This document shows positions 16,394 through 25,089 of a stretch of 64,000 nucleotides of DNA, piece by piece. The notes beneath the pieces were generated by a model that saw only the letters and a list, made by a program, of their open reading frames with translations, was not told the origin of the DNA and ran no database searches. This DNA is from Fictibacillus sp. BK138 (GTDB taxonomy: Bacteria; Bacillota; Bacilli; Bacillales; Fictibacillaceae). The position numbers were made by a program, and so were the translations under genes. The stretch is taken from contig NZ_SGXL01000001.1 of assembly GCF_004216955.1 (NCBI RefSeq), positions 971,925-1,035,924 on the forward strand. Reading direction: 5' to 3'. The first letter of the stretch is position 1, and every line of letters begins with the position of its first letter.

Positions 16394-17584
16394 TTGAAGA
16401 GGAGATTTATATTATTTATTGCTTTCATGTTAGTTGGAATAACATCAATGAGCGATAAAACTCAAGCTGCAAGCTATGTAAACCCGAATCAAACGTATAC
16501 ATATGAAACAATGACAAGTAACATTAAAACTCTTGCACAAAAATATCCCGGGTTAGTTCAATACCGATCTCTAGGGAAAACACCATATGGAAGAGACATA
16601 TGGGCAGTAAAGCTTGGCAGAGGGGATGCGACAGTCCTATATAATGCCTCACATCATGCCAGAGAATGGATTACGACGAATATCGTGATGGAGATGATCG
16701 ATCAGTACAGTGAGAAGTATGTAGTGAATGGAACGATGGAAGGATACAACGTTGCACATGTTCTGAATAACACTTCCATATGGTTTGTGCCGATGACTAA
16801 TCCAGATGGAGTCACTCTGCAGCAAAAAGGATTGTCAGCATTTCCGTCATCAGCACATGCAAACCTTATAAAAATGAACGGCGGAAGCAAAGACTTCAAA
16901 CGCTGGAAATCCAATGCAGAAGGCATAGACTTAAATCGGCAGTATCCGGCAAGGTGGGAAGAAATCGATAATAATACAAAAGCACCTTATTACAAAGATT
17001 ATAAAGGAAAAGCACCGCTTCAGACGATGGAAACAAAAGCAGTTTCTGCACTTACCTACTTAGTGGACCCAGAATTAACAAATTCCTATCATACTGCAGG
17101 AAGAATTCTTTATTATCACTTTAACTATGGGACCAATACATATGAAGGTGATAAGACATTAGGAACTGCACTTTCTGGGATGACAGGGTACAGGCTAATT
17201 CCTCCAGATGCTAAACTATCCAGCGGAGGCGGTTATAAAGACTGGTTCATTCAAACATTTAAACGTCCTGGTTTTACTTTTGAACTTGCACCTTATCCAG
17301 GTGAAACGAACCCTCCGATCTCTATTTTTTCAGAAGAATGGAGCCGCAATAAAAAAGCCGGCCTATATATGGCGATAGAAGGGGATAAGAGATGGGAAAA
17401 GAGAATTACACCTCTAAACAAAACCATTACCCTGACACAAAAAGTACTCCTGCATGATCGTCCAAATACCAAACATAAAATGGCGGCAGCGAGTCTGTAT
17501 CCCGGAACTTATAAGGTAAATGCGACATATGGCAACTTTTATCGTATACAGACTATTCTTGGACCAAAGTGGATCTTAAAATAA
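16394..17584 (+). CDS. Secreted M14 zinc carboxypeptidase with C-terminal SH3-like segment
   Basis: 396 residues, TTG start with AAGGAGAGGAAG upstream. Signal peptide (about 1-25, ending near TQA). The M14 domain spans about 30-335: zinc ligands in HHAREW (H and E), a third His in SYHTAGRILYYH, substrate-binding LNRQYP, and the catalytic Glu in FTFELAPYP. M14 enzymes of Bacillus include gamma-D-glutamyl-diamino-acid peptidases acting on wall peptides, but those usually carry LysM domains, which are absent here. The last 60 residues look like a bacterial SH3 module. Confidence 0.9.
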   Translation: MKRRFILFIAFMLVGITSMSDKTQAASYVNPNQTYTYETMTSNIKTLAQKYPGLVQYRSLGKTPYGRDIWAVKLGRGDATVLYNASHHAREWITTNIVMEMIDQYSEKYVVNGTMEGYNVAHVLNNTSIWFVPMTNPDGVTLQQKGLSAFPSSAHANLIKMNGGSKDFKRWKSNAEGIDLNRQYPARWEEIDNNTKAPYYKDYKGKAPLQTMETKAVSALTYLVDPELTNSYHTAGRILYYHFNYGTNTYEGDKTLGTALSGMTGYRLIPPDAKLSSGGGYKDWFIQTFKRPGFTFELAPYPGETNPPISIFSEEWSRNKKAGLYMAIEGDKRWEKRITPLNKTITLTQKVLLHDRPNTKHKMAAASLYPGTYKVNATYGNFYRIQTILGPKWILK

Positions 17585-17591
17585 AAATCAA

Positions 17592-17627
17592 TCTAAAACA
17601 AGCAGTGGATTGCTGCTTGTTTTTTCA
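17592..17627 (+). terminator. Terminator of the M14 peptidase gene
   Basis: AAAACAAGCAG/CTGCTTGTTTT hairpin followed by T6. Confidence 0.85.
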
Positions 17628-17707
17628 TATCAGCAAAAGAAAAAATGAATAATCCCCTAAGAGTTAGGAATGATAATATGGAAAAAATATGAAGGAGGTT
17701 ATTCTTT

Positions 17708-17998
17708 ATGCAGCAACAGAATCAAAATCAGATGCAAAATCAACAGCAGCCTGTCTATCAAAATCCGCCACAAGTAATAACAGGAAAAGATCTTAATTAT
17801 GTTAGAGACATGCTTTCATGGAATCTTCTTGGAATGAAAAAGGCACATTTTATGGCAACTCAATGTCAGGATCCAGAAATAAAAGCAACACTTGAAAAGG
17901 CATGTCAAATGCATGAAAGCCACTATAAAAGAATTTTAGGGCATATCTCATCTCAACAATCAGCAATGAATCAGACACAAGCTAATTTACAAAACTAG
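17708..17998 (+). CDS. CotF-family spore coat protein
   Basis: 96 residues. A Gln/Asn-rich N-terminus (about 1-25) precedes a helical CotF-like domain (DLNYVRDMLSWNLLGMKKAHFMATQ, then a pairing helix ending in HYKRILGHI). Such proteins coat Bacillus spores or associate with them. AAGGAGG precedes the ATG. A second CotF-like gene follows 15 bases on, so they form an operon, expected to be sporulation-controlled; I could not read a sigma-K or sigma-G promoter with confidence. Confidence 0.85.
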   Translation: MQQQNQNQMQNQQQPVYQNPPQVITGKDLNYVRDMLSWNLLGMKKAHFMATQCQDPEIKATLEKACQMHESHYKRILGHISSQQSAMNQTQANLQN

Positions 17999-18013
17999 AA
18001 AGGAGCTAAAAAA

Positions 18014-18349
18014 ATGAATGAGCCTAATAAACTTCAAAATCCTGAGTCTGCGGTACCGAAAACGCCAGAGATGAATGACCGGGATTTCATTAATGATATT
18101 TTGTCTTATGAGAAGTATATGACAGATTCTTATTCAGTAGCTTTAAATGAAGCAAGTCATGCAGCTCTCTATCAAGATTTGCTTGCTGTATTTAATGAAA
18201 CTCAAAATATGCAAAGAGAACTTTACAACATGATGTTTAAAAAGGGCTGGTATGCACTTGAAGCAGCGGATGCACAAAAAATGCAGCAAACCTATCAGCA
18301 ATTTTCGAACTATATGAATCAGTTTCCGCACCAGGGACCAGCACAATAA
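18014..18349 (+). CDS. CotF-family spore coat protein
   Basis: 111 residues, with AAGGAG before the ATG. The CotF-like helical bundle covers about 22-90 (DRDFINDILSYEKYMTDSYSVALNEASH, then QDLLAVFNETQNMQRELYNMMFKKGWY). It pairs with the gene 15 bases upstream; both probably work in the spore coat. It ends with a Gln-rich tail and a terminator. Confidence 0.88.
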   Translation: MNEPNKLQNPESAVPKTPEMNDRDFINDILSYEKYMTDSYSVALNEASHAALYQDLLAVFNETQNMQRELYNMMFKKGWYALEAADAQKMQQTYQQFSNYMNQFPHQGPAQ

Positions 18350-18362
18350 GATAGTAAACCAG

Positions 18363-18393
18363 TAGGATGATCCAAAAGGGTCATCTTTTTTTG
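18363..18393 (+). terminator. Terminator of the cotF-like pair
   Basis: GATGATCC/GGGTCATC hairpin with an A4 loop and T7 tail. Confidence 0.8.
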
Positions 18394-18517
18394 TATACTA
18401 TTGCCTATCTCATTGATATTTTAAAATACTACTTTTTGTGTACGGCTAACTAGTAAAGAATATGTGTTTTTATAAATACACTGGATTTCTATTTATTATT
18501 TGAATATTATGATAATT

Positions 18518-18541
18518 AAATGAATGGCGACTCATTCATTT
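18518..18541 (+). promoter_or_regulatory. Palindromic operator upstream of yhgE
   Basis: AAATGAATG/CATTCATTT, a perfect 9-bp inverted repeat around GCGACT, 33 bases before the yhgE start. The shape fits TetR-family operators. In B. subtilis yhgE is next to the TetR gene yhgD; no such regulator is in this window. Confidence 0.6.
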
Positions 18542-18573
18542 CGATGTCTTACATACATTTGGAGGGATTCTAA

Positions 18574-20694
18574 ATGAATACATTTAAGTTGCTTTCCGCA
18601 GAGTTCAGCAAACTCACTGCAAATAAAGCGATTCTTTTTTCAGTTATTGCAGCATTGCTTGTACCTGTTGTTTATGGCGGAATACTTTTATCAGCCACTT
18701 GGGGACCGTATGATAATCTTTCTAACTTGCCAGTTGCAGTAGTTAATAATGATAGGGGTGCTCTCTCCGGAGATCTGCCTATCAATGTGGGCAGTGATCT
18801 AGTGGCGAATATGAAAGAGGGAAAAGATCTCGGCTGGAAATTTGTAGATTCGGCAGAAGCCATGAAAGGAATTCAGAAAAACGATTACTACATGGCGATC
18901 ATAATACCTGAAGATTTTTCGGAAAGGGTAACAACCGTAACGGATTCAGATCCCAAAAAGCTTGAATTAGAATACATTCAGAATGAAGGGCTTAATTTCC
19001 TGGCCTCTAAAGTAACAGAAACAGCTGCACAAAAAATGCGTGAAAAACTTGCGGATACCATCACTGAAAACTATGCAGCAAACATATTAGGTGAAGTTTC
19101 TGAAGGATTCGGAAAAGCTGCCGATGGGTCATCTCAGCTCGCTGCTGGAACAGATCAGCTTCATAAGGGAACAAATAAACTCTTAACCTCTGTTACTTCC
19201 AAGCAGTCAGATATTACGAAGCTCGCAAATGGAACAAAGGAATTAAAAAGCGGAACAGGACTTTTATTAGAAACGCTTAATGAAAAATCTGGAGATATTA
19301 ACAAATTAGCGAATGGTTCAAAACAGCTGCACGAAGGGACCGTCAGTTTAAAGGATGGATCTTCTCAAATTCTCGCGGGACTCCAAAAAGCTGAAACTGG
19401 CAGTGAGGAACTGAAGAATGGTGTAGCAGAACGGTTGGTGCCAGGAAGCAGAAAGGTCGCAGACGGTACAGGCAGGCTTAAGGATGGTTCTGCTGAACTT
19501 GCAGCTGGTGCACAAAAATTAGTTGCGGGACTTGAAGAATATAAGAAGGCGAATCCAACTGTCAATGTAGGTCCATATTATCAGCAGATTATGGATGGTG
19601 CAAAAAAGATATCAACCGGATTAAATAACCTTTCCACCAAATCAGTCGCATTGAATGAAGGAGCAGTTTCGGTTGCAGATGGAATCGCTTACAAAGTTGC
19701 GCCAGGTACAGAAGCTCTTAATGATGGGCTTAATCAGCTAGTTGCCGGACAGACAAAACTTGATCAAGGAGCAGGAAAACTTGAATCTGGGGCTGCCCAG
19801 ATTGCGGACGGAAATGCAAAGGTTGATAAAGGGTGGAACGAATTAATATCCGGAGTTACTAGATTAGATTCTGGAGCAGGAAAAATCTCAGCGGGTAACG
19901 CAAAAGTTGATGAGGGATGGAAGAAACTGTCTCAAGGAGCAACTAAACTAAATGACGGAGCTGGTAAAATTAACGATGGAAGCGAAAAACTATCATCTGG
20001 TCTTAAATCAGGTGCGGATAAAACAGGGGGTATGAATGACAAAGATAATATCAATATGTTTGCCTCTCCTGTTCAGCTAAAAAGCAAAACAGTAAATGAA
20101 TATGAGCACTATCGTGATTCAACTGCTCCATATGTGATCACCCTAGCGTTGTTCGTCGGAATCTTGATTATGTCTCTATTTATTGATTTTAAAAGGCCGC
20201 CGTTTATTTCGAGCTTTAACTGGTTTGCGGTAAAGTTTCTTAATCTAGCATCCCTTGCTGTAGTTCAGGCGATCTTATTATTAATTGTTGTGTTATTTTT
20301 AAAAGTGAATGTGAGCAACTTTTGCGGATTGATCCTTTTTGCACTGGTTGCTAGTATCACCTTTTCTGCCATTGTTCTTTTTTTAGCAGCTTTTGGTGGA
20401 AATTTAGGACGTTTTATCGCGTTAGGATTTGTTATCATGCAGCTTTCGATAACAGGTGCAAACCTTCCGATCGAGATGCTGCCAGAGCAATATAGAAGTC
20501 TTAGTCAATACTTGCCTTTCACTTATTCAATCGCAGGGTTTAAATCGGTTATTTCGTTAAACGATTTTGGAGCTGCTATTTCAAACATGGCCATCCTGCT
20601 AACCTTTCTCATTGTGTTTGCCCTGTTAGCATTTGTTGTGTTTACCTTCAAAAAGGACAGAACACAAAGCCAAGAGAGGGAAGTTACAGCATAG
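18574..20694 (+). CDS. yhgE: YhgE/Pip-family membrane protein
   Basis: 706 residues. TM1 near 20-40, then a long extracytoplasmic region (about 45-510) rich in 11- to 14-residue GxxxLxxGxxxLxxG repeats (for example GSSQLAAGTDQLHKG) that probably form a coiled rod, then five TM helices (about 525-695) of the ABC2-membrane type. This is the layout of YhgE, related to the lactococcal phage-infection protein Pip and to type VII secretion component EsaA. GGAGGG precedes the ATG. The upstream palindrome suggests TetR control. The role in this organism is unknown. Confidence 0.92.
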   Translation: MNTFKLLSAEFSKLTANKAILFSVIAALLVPVVYGGILLSATWGPYDNLSNLPVAVVNNDRGALSGDLPINVGSDLVANMKEGKDLGWKFVDSAEAMKGIQKNDYYMAIIIPEDFSERVTTVTDSDPKKLELEYIQNEGLNFLASKVTETAAQKMREKLADTITENYAANILGEVSEGFGKAADGSSQLAAGTDQLHKGTNKLLTSVTSKQSDITKLANGTKELKSGTGLLLETLNEKSGDINKLANGSKQLHEGTVSLKDGSSQILAGLQKAETGSEELKNGVAERLVPGSRKVADGTGRLKDGSAELAAGAQKLVAGLEEYKKANPTVNVGPYYQQIMDGAKKISTGLNNLSTKSVALNEGAVSVADGIAYKVAPGTEALNDGLNQLVAGQTKLDQGAGKLESGAAQIADGNAKVDKGWNELISGVTRLDSGAGKISAGNAKVDEGWKKLSQGATKLNDGAGKINDGSEKLSSGLKSGADKTGGMNDKDNINMFASPVQLKSKTVNEYEHYRDSTAPYVITLALFVGILIMSLFIDFKRPPFISSFNWFAVKFLNLASLAVVQAILLLIVVLFLKVNVSNFCGLILFALVASITFSAIVLFLAAFGGNLGRFIALGFVIMQLSITGANLPIEMLPEQYRSLSQYLPFTYSIAGFKSVISLNDFGAAISNMAILLTFLIVFALLAFVVFTFKKDRTQSQEREVTA

Positions 20695-20701
20695 ATCACA
20701 G

Positions 20702-20745
20702 AAAGAAGACTGACCAAAGGGGAAACCTTTTAGGTCAGTCTTCTC
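20702..20745. terminator. Terminator between yhgE and the convergent MFS gene
   Basis: AGAAGACTGACC/GGTCAGTCTTCT with an internal AAGG/CCTT pairing. It can serve both strands. Confidence 0.75.
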
Positions 20746-20755
20746 TCTTGTATGG

Positions 20756-22027
20756 TTACGCACTGATTGAATGATTAGAATCAATTTTAGGTTCGGGAAC
20801 AAAAAACAATATTGTAATTCCAATAATAAACAGTATGACAAGACTGAACACAGCACTCGCTGAGTTCCCGGTAACCTGTGCTGTAACAGCAACCAGCAAA
20901 GGTCCCATAATGGAAGCGAACTTACCAAAAATATTATAGAATCCGAAAAACTCATTTGCGTTTTTCTTCGGTACCAATTTAGCAAAGTAAGCACGGCTTA
21001 ATGCTTGAATGCCTCCCTGTGAAGTGGCAACAAGCATGGCTAAGATCCAAAAGTCGAGTGTTGTTTTTAAAAAGTAAGCATAGATACAGACAATGATATA
21101 AACGCAAATACCTACGTACAGCATCGTTTTCCCTGTAAATCTCTCTGCTAATCTACCATATAGGATGGCAAAAGGTGCTGCTACAACCTGAGTGGCAAAC
21201 AGAATAATTAACAGGTTTGTAGAATTGATGCCTAAATCTGAACCATACGCAGTGGACATTGTAATAATTGTTCCAACACCATCAATATAAAAGAAATAAG
21301 CGAGCAAGAATAAAAACAATGCACGATATTTTCGGATTTCTTTTAACGTATTTCCTAAACGTTTAAAGCTGTTAAGAATCGGCTTTGGCTCTCTCTCAAT
21401 ACCGTAGCGCTGATACACATTCTTCAACATTGGAATTGTAAAAATACCCCACCATACAGCTGTAATGAGAAATGCAATCTTACTTGCAATCGTGGTCGAA
21501 AACGGAAGTACTTCTTTTTGAGCTAAAATGATTATCGCAATGCTGATAATAAAGGGAATCGTACTCCCGATATAGCCTAAACCAAAACCTCTGGATGATA
21601 CTCTGTTCATCCTATCTTCTGTTGTTACATCCGTAATAAATGCATCGTAGAAGACGTTTGATCCGCTAGAACCTATTGCTGTCAGTGTATAAAAAATTAA
21701 TAATAAGAGCCATTGATCACTTGGTATAAAAGCAAGCGTAGCTGTAGAGATCAATCCAAGAATAAAAAAGAATGTGAAAAAACGTTTCTTCAATCCCTTA
21801 TAATCTGCTATCGTGCCTAGTATCGGGCTAAGCATTGCCAGAATAAAAGTAGCAATGGCAATCGTATAACCGAGATAGGCTGTTGAATCAGAAGCACTCA
21901 CTCCGGCTTTCATGGCCGCAGCCTTATAAAATAGTGGAAACACGGCTGTTGTAATGATGATGGAGTATGCGGAATTAGCCCAATCATAGAACATCCAGCT
22001 ATTCTCTTCCTTCGTAAACCGTTTCAT
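20756..22027 (-). CDS. MFS transporter, YxiO/Atg22-like (UMF) family
   Basis: 423 residues, about 12 TM helices. The N-terminus (SWMFYDWANSAYSIIITTAVFP) is the hallmark of the YxiO/UMF group, which shares the Atg22-like MFS fold. Substrate unknown for the bacterial members. The minus-strand gene for the phosphodiesterase-like protein lies 27 bases upstream, so the two may be co-transcribed. Confidence 0.9.
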   Translation of the reverse strand: MKRFTKEENSWMFYDWANSAYSIIITTAVFPLFYKAAAMKAGVSASDSTAYLGYTIAIATFILAMLSPILGTIADYKGLKKRFFTFFFILGLISTATLAFIPSDQWLLLLIFYTLTAIGSSGSNVFYDAFITDVTTEDRMNRVSSRGFGLGYIGSTIPFIISIAIIILAQKEVLPFSTTIASKIAFLITAVWWGIFTIPMLKNVYQRYGIEREPKPILNSFKRLGNTLKEIRKYRALFLFLLAYFFYIDGVGTIITMSTAYGSDLGINSTNLLIILFATQVVAAPFAILYGRLAERFTGKTMLYVGICVYIIVCIYAYFLKTTLDFWILAMLVATSQGGIQALSRAYFAKLVPKKNANEFFGFYNIFGKFASIMGPLLVAVTAQVTGNSASAVFSLVILFIIGITILFFVPEPKIDSNHSISA

Positions 22028-22054
22028 TAGGTTTATCCTCTCTATAACGATTTT

Positions 22055-23365
22055 TTATCCGTCTATTAAGAAATCTTCGATGACAGATCCGTCTGTGCTG
22101 CCTAAATCAAGCCCAAGAAGTCTAGCGAATGTAGGTCCTTCATCGACAAGGTGCATGGAAGGAACGACAACATTTGTTCGTATACCTTTACCTGCTGCCA
22201 TGATAACTGTTGTATAATTTTCTTTTTCAGGTGAGTATCCATGTGACGCTAGTGTATAGCGTTTTGCTCTTACATCTCTGTCGGTAATAGAATCGATTAA
22301 TTCTCCGTCAATTTGTTCCTTGATGTAAAAGCCTCGTCGTGCCTCTACCATAAAAGCACAGTTTTCATCTGCTCCCATAGCTGCTGCTTCTTGCTGGCTG
22401 ATGACTTTTTCTATACCGCTTGTTTGATCTACTACTAGATTCTTCAAAAGCTTCTCTACTACCTCCTTTGTATGATGGTCTGATGGATCATTTAAGTAAA
22501 TATATGCCGATCCATCACAACTCTTGCAATAGGCTTTCCAGCTTTTCAATTTTCCACTTTTATCAACATCTATCAAACCGTTTTGTTTAAACAAAACGTT
22601 GAGTTTAATCGCCTTCGATTCATCCAGAGCACTATGATCTCCTAGAACCACGACAGTAGTATTTTCATATATACCACTTTCTTTGAGCGCTTGAATAATA
22701 TGTCCTAAGCGAACATCATGTCTCTTGACAGCTGCCTTCGCCTCTTTTGATGAAAAGCCATGGTAGTGACGCTGTGAATCCAGATCAACAAAATGAACGA
22801 GAAGCAATCCTGGTGTTTTCGTTTTAATCGTATGTACTGTTGATTCTAAAACAAAATCATCCAGTTCAGGCTGATCAAGTCCGTTCCGCAGATGACCAAA
22901 ACGTCTGTTCATATCTAATTGATAGCGGACACTTCCATTTGATAGAGAGACAGGAACCTGATGATGCCAAGAACGGTTGGCGAATATTTCAGGCATGTTA
23001 TAATCGATGTTTGCTCTCGCTGTAACTGGCCATAATAATGCGGCGGTCTTCATTCCAGCCTTTTTCGCTTCATCATATAAAGTGGTTCCCTTTACATGTT
23101 TGCGATGCCAATACCAATCTGGAGATAATCTGCCAGGCTGAAGAAGCGTATTATTCACGATCCCATGACGTTTCGGATAATTTCCGGTCACAATCGTTGC
23201 GTGGCATGGATAAGTAACAGAAGGATATATCGTTTGAACTTGATTGCAGTAGGATCCTCTTTGTAAAAGGTCTTTAAAATTCGGAAGTTCCTGCAGCATA
23301 GGGAAATCCAGTGTAGATAAGCAATCAAAAGAGATTACGATTAAATGATCAGTAAGACGCGACAT
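22055..23365 (-). CDS. Nucleotide pyrophosphatase/phosphodiesterase-like protein (alkaline phosphatase superfamily)
   Basis: 436 residues from the ATG at 23365, chosen for GGAGGT 6 bases upstream over a longer open frame. Metal and catalytic motifs of the phosphodiesterase branch are in order: VISFDCLS (metal Asp), SVTYPCHATIVTG (nucleophile Thr), VDLDSQRHYHGF, LGDHSALD and ASHGYSP. These enzymes cleave phosphodiester or pyrophosphate bonds of nucleotides or lipids. No clear signal peptide is seen, so it may be cytosolic. Clustered with the downstream MFS gene. Confidence 0.88.
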   Translation of the reverse strand: MSRLTDHLIVISFDCLSTLDFPMLQELPNFKDLLQRGSYCNQVQTIYPSVTYPCHATIVTGNYPKRHGIVNNTLLQPGRLSPDWYWHRKHVKGTTLYDEAKKAGMKTAALLWPVTARANIDYNMPEIFANRSWHHQVPVSLSNGSVRYQLDMNRRFGHLRNGLDQPELDDFVLESTVHTIKTKTPGLLLVHFVDLDSQRHYHGFSSKEAKAAVKRHDVRLGHIIQALKESGIYENTTVVVLGDHSALDESKAIKLNVLFKQNGLIDVDKSGKLKSWKAYCKSCDGSAYIYLNDPSDHHTKEVVEKLLKNLVVDQTSGIEKVISQQEAAAMGADENCAFMVEARRGFYIKEQIDGELIDSITDRDVRAKRYTLASHGYSPEKENYTTVIMAAGKGIRTNVVVPSMHLVDEGPTFARLLGLDLGSTDGSVIEDFLIDG

Positions 23366-23532
23366 AATAACCTCCAGCATACAAATTAATCTATTCTTAT
23401 GGTAAATAATAGCATAATAGAAACGAACGGGATGCAAGACTAACAGAAATCTTATAAAATCTTAATCATCACTTTCCAAATTTTTGAAGGTGTGTTATGA
23501 ATAAAACTATCTAAAGATAAGATGGTGATTCG

Positions 23533-23949
23533 ATGGTTAAATGGTGGCTTGGTGTTGTGTTCATGTTTTTTATAGCAGTGGGTGTAATCAGTTATTTATT
23601 TGTAATGGACTATGCGTCTGAAAAAGCAATGAGTGAGATTTCTAGAGAATTATCTTCTAATGAAGAAGAAATAAACAAGCTTCTCGAAGACCCTGAAATC
23701 AGAAAATACATTGAAACAGGGGAAACGAACTCGAAAGACCTACCATTTACCACGAGAAAAGAAGCAGTAAAGCTGATTTCTGAGAAGTATACGGTAACTG
23801 AATTAGCCAGAACGAGAGAGCAGGTTAGCGGCGGGCTGAGTGAAGAAGAGAAAGTAGCAGTTTATGAAAAGCTATTAGAAAAATTTACAGAAAAAGAATT
23901 GCTTGCATTAAAAGTTGTTGCCCTAAAAGAAATAAATAAGAAAAAATAA
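23533..23949 (+). CDS. Membrane-anchored hypothetical protein
   Basis: 138 residues: a single TM helix (about 5-25) followed by a charged, helical domain with many Glu and Lys. No family is recognised with certainty. The ATG is preceded by AAGATGGTGA, a modest ribosome binding site. Divergent from the phosphodiesterase gene and convergent with the next gene; the shared terminator lies at 23951. Confidence 0.65.
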   Translation: MVKWWLGVVFMFFIAVGVISYLFVMDYASEKAMSEISRELSSNEEEINKLLEDPEIRKYIETGETNSKDLPFTTRKEAVKLISEKYTVTELARTREQVSGGLSEEEKVAVYEKLLEKFTEKELLALKVVALKEINKKK

Positions 23950-23950
23950 A

Positions 23951-23979
23951 AAGTCCTCTGTGTGGAGGACTTTTTTTAT
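23951..23979. terminator. Bidirectional terminator
   Basis: AAAAAGTCCTC/GAGGACTTTTT hairpin between convergent genes. Confidence 0.85.
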
Positions 23980-23982
23980 TGC

Positions 23983-24696
23983 TTAAAATGAAAGATAAAT
24001 TCTTCCGTCGGTTTTAGAAATGTGGTAGCTCTGGAATTCACCAAGTTCAACAACTGTTTCCTTGCCTGTATCTATTACAGATTTAATCTGCTCTTTAATG
24101 GAGGGATGCATGTCGTAAAGGATGGATGCATGCTCAACAGGAACAGATCTTGAACCTGTACTGAACATGATAAGAGGTTCCCCAGTTTTGTTGGAATACA
24201 TCGCAAATGAGTCACTATATTCAATCGCATATAACGCGGCATTATGCTTTTTTGCTATTTCAACTAAATCAGTTAAATTTTCTCCTGCAGAATCCGTAAT
24301 ATTTACAAACGTATAACCATCTACCACTCTTGTTTCAGGGTTAACTCTAGTTTCTTTTTCAATAGTTGTTGTTTCCTTATCGCTTTTTACAGGCTTATTA
24401 TCTTCAATTTGGCCTTGTTCATCTTTTGACTGTGAATTCTTGAGTGGTGATTGGTTATTAACATCGGCAGCTTGTGGAGTTTTTTCTACCCCCAGCTTTT
24501 TTTGTTCCCTTTGACTTTGAACAGTCTCATCTAAGATTGTTTCCGCCGAATGATCAGGTGTATGTATTTTATTTATATCACTTCTGTATAAATCTGAAGT
24601 TGCCTTAGCTTTGCTATCAAAGTTATTAAAAGTAAACACGCCAACTGTAAGCAGTGCTGAAACTGTGAAAATTACCGTACGATTTCTTTTCTTCAA
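23983..24696 (-). CDS. Hypothetical secreted or anchored protein
   Basis: 237 residues. N-terminal signal anchor (about 6-22), a hydrophilic, Gln/Glu/Lys-rich linker (about 40-115), then a C-terminal domain (about 120-237: VVDGYTFVNITDSAGENL, IEYSDSFAMYSNKTGEPLIMFSTG). No lipobox. I do not recognise the family. AAGGGGG lies before the ATG. Monocistronic. Confidence 0.65.
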   Translation of the reverse strand: MKKRNRTVIFTVSALLTVGVFTFNNFDSKAKATSDLYRSDINKIHTPDHSAETILDETVQSQREQKKLGVEKTPQAADVNNQSPLKNSQSKDEQGQIEDNKPVKSDKETTTIEKETRVNPETRVVDGYTFVNITDSAGENLTDLVEIAKKHNAALYAIEYSDSFAMYSNKTGEPLIMFSTGSRSVPVEHASILYDMHPSIKEQIKSVIDTGKETVVELGEFQSYHISKTDGRIYLSF

Positions 24697-24869
24697 TTTA
24701 AATCCCCCTTAAAAGCTAGTTCACTTATTAGACGAAAGTAAACCTCATTTGGTTTCAATTATTACAAAAATATTTCAAAAATGTTACATAAAGTGAATGT
24801 ATATATAAAATTAAAGGGATATTCTGCATAAAGAAGAAATCTAAAAATTATGACATTTTATGATTAAAT

Positions 24870-24898
24870 TTGTAAGGGGGATTAGGCAGCGCTATAAA
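24870..24898 (+). promoter_or_regulatory. Sigma-A promoter of the symporter operon
   Basis: TTGTAA, 17-base spacer, TATAAA. The cre site starts one base after the -10 hexamer. Confidence 0.75.
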
Positions 24899-24899
24899 A

Positions 24900-24913
24900 T
24901 GTAAGCGTTAACA
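24900..24913 (+). promoter_or_regulatory. cre site (CcpA) at the symporter promoter
   Basis: TGTAAGCGTTAACA matches the consensus TGWAANCGNTNWCA at all 14 positions. Its place at the expected transcription start implies repression by CcpA when preferred sugars are present. Confidence 0.85.
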
Positions 24914-24969
24914 AAGTCGGCTGTATGTATATTCAAGTTTCGAAATTGAAGTTCTAGGAGGAGATTAGT

Positions 24970-25089
24970 TTGCTTGGAATGGAAGACGGAGTAATAACGT
25001 TTGTTTGGATTGCAACGGTGGTTTCTGCTGTAGGGTGTGCTGTTTTTGGAGCAGTGATGTGGAATAAAGGGGGCGAAGATTCAAAATGA
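24970..25089 (+). CDS. Symporter small accessory protein
   Basis: 39 residues from the TTG at 24970, with AGGAGGAG 8 bases upstream. Single TM helix (about 10-30), ending MWNKGGEDSK. Its TGA overlaps the ATG of the symporter gene (ATGA), a sign of translational coupling. Small proteins of this type are known to precede sodium:solute symporter genes in Firmicutes and are thought to assist the transporter. It is too short for most gene callers. Confidence 0.85.
   Translation: MLGMEDGVITFVWIATVVSAVGCAVFGAVMWNKGGEDSK

Noticed and set aside
20626-20994. 122-codon minus-strand frame
   Set aside because: Shadow of the end of yhgE and the start of the convergent region; overlaps the real MFS gene in another frame.
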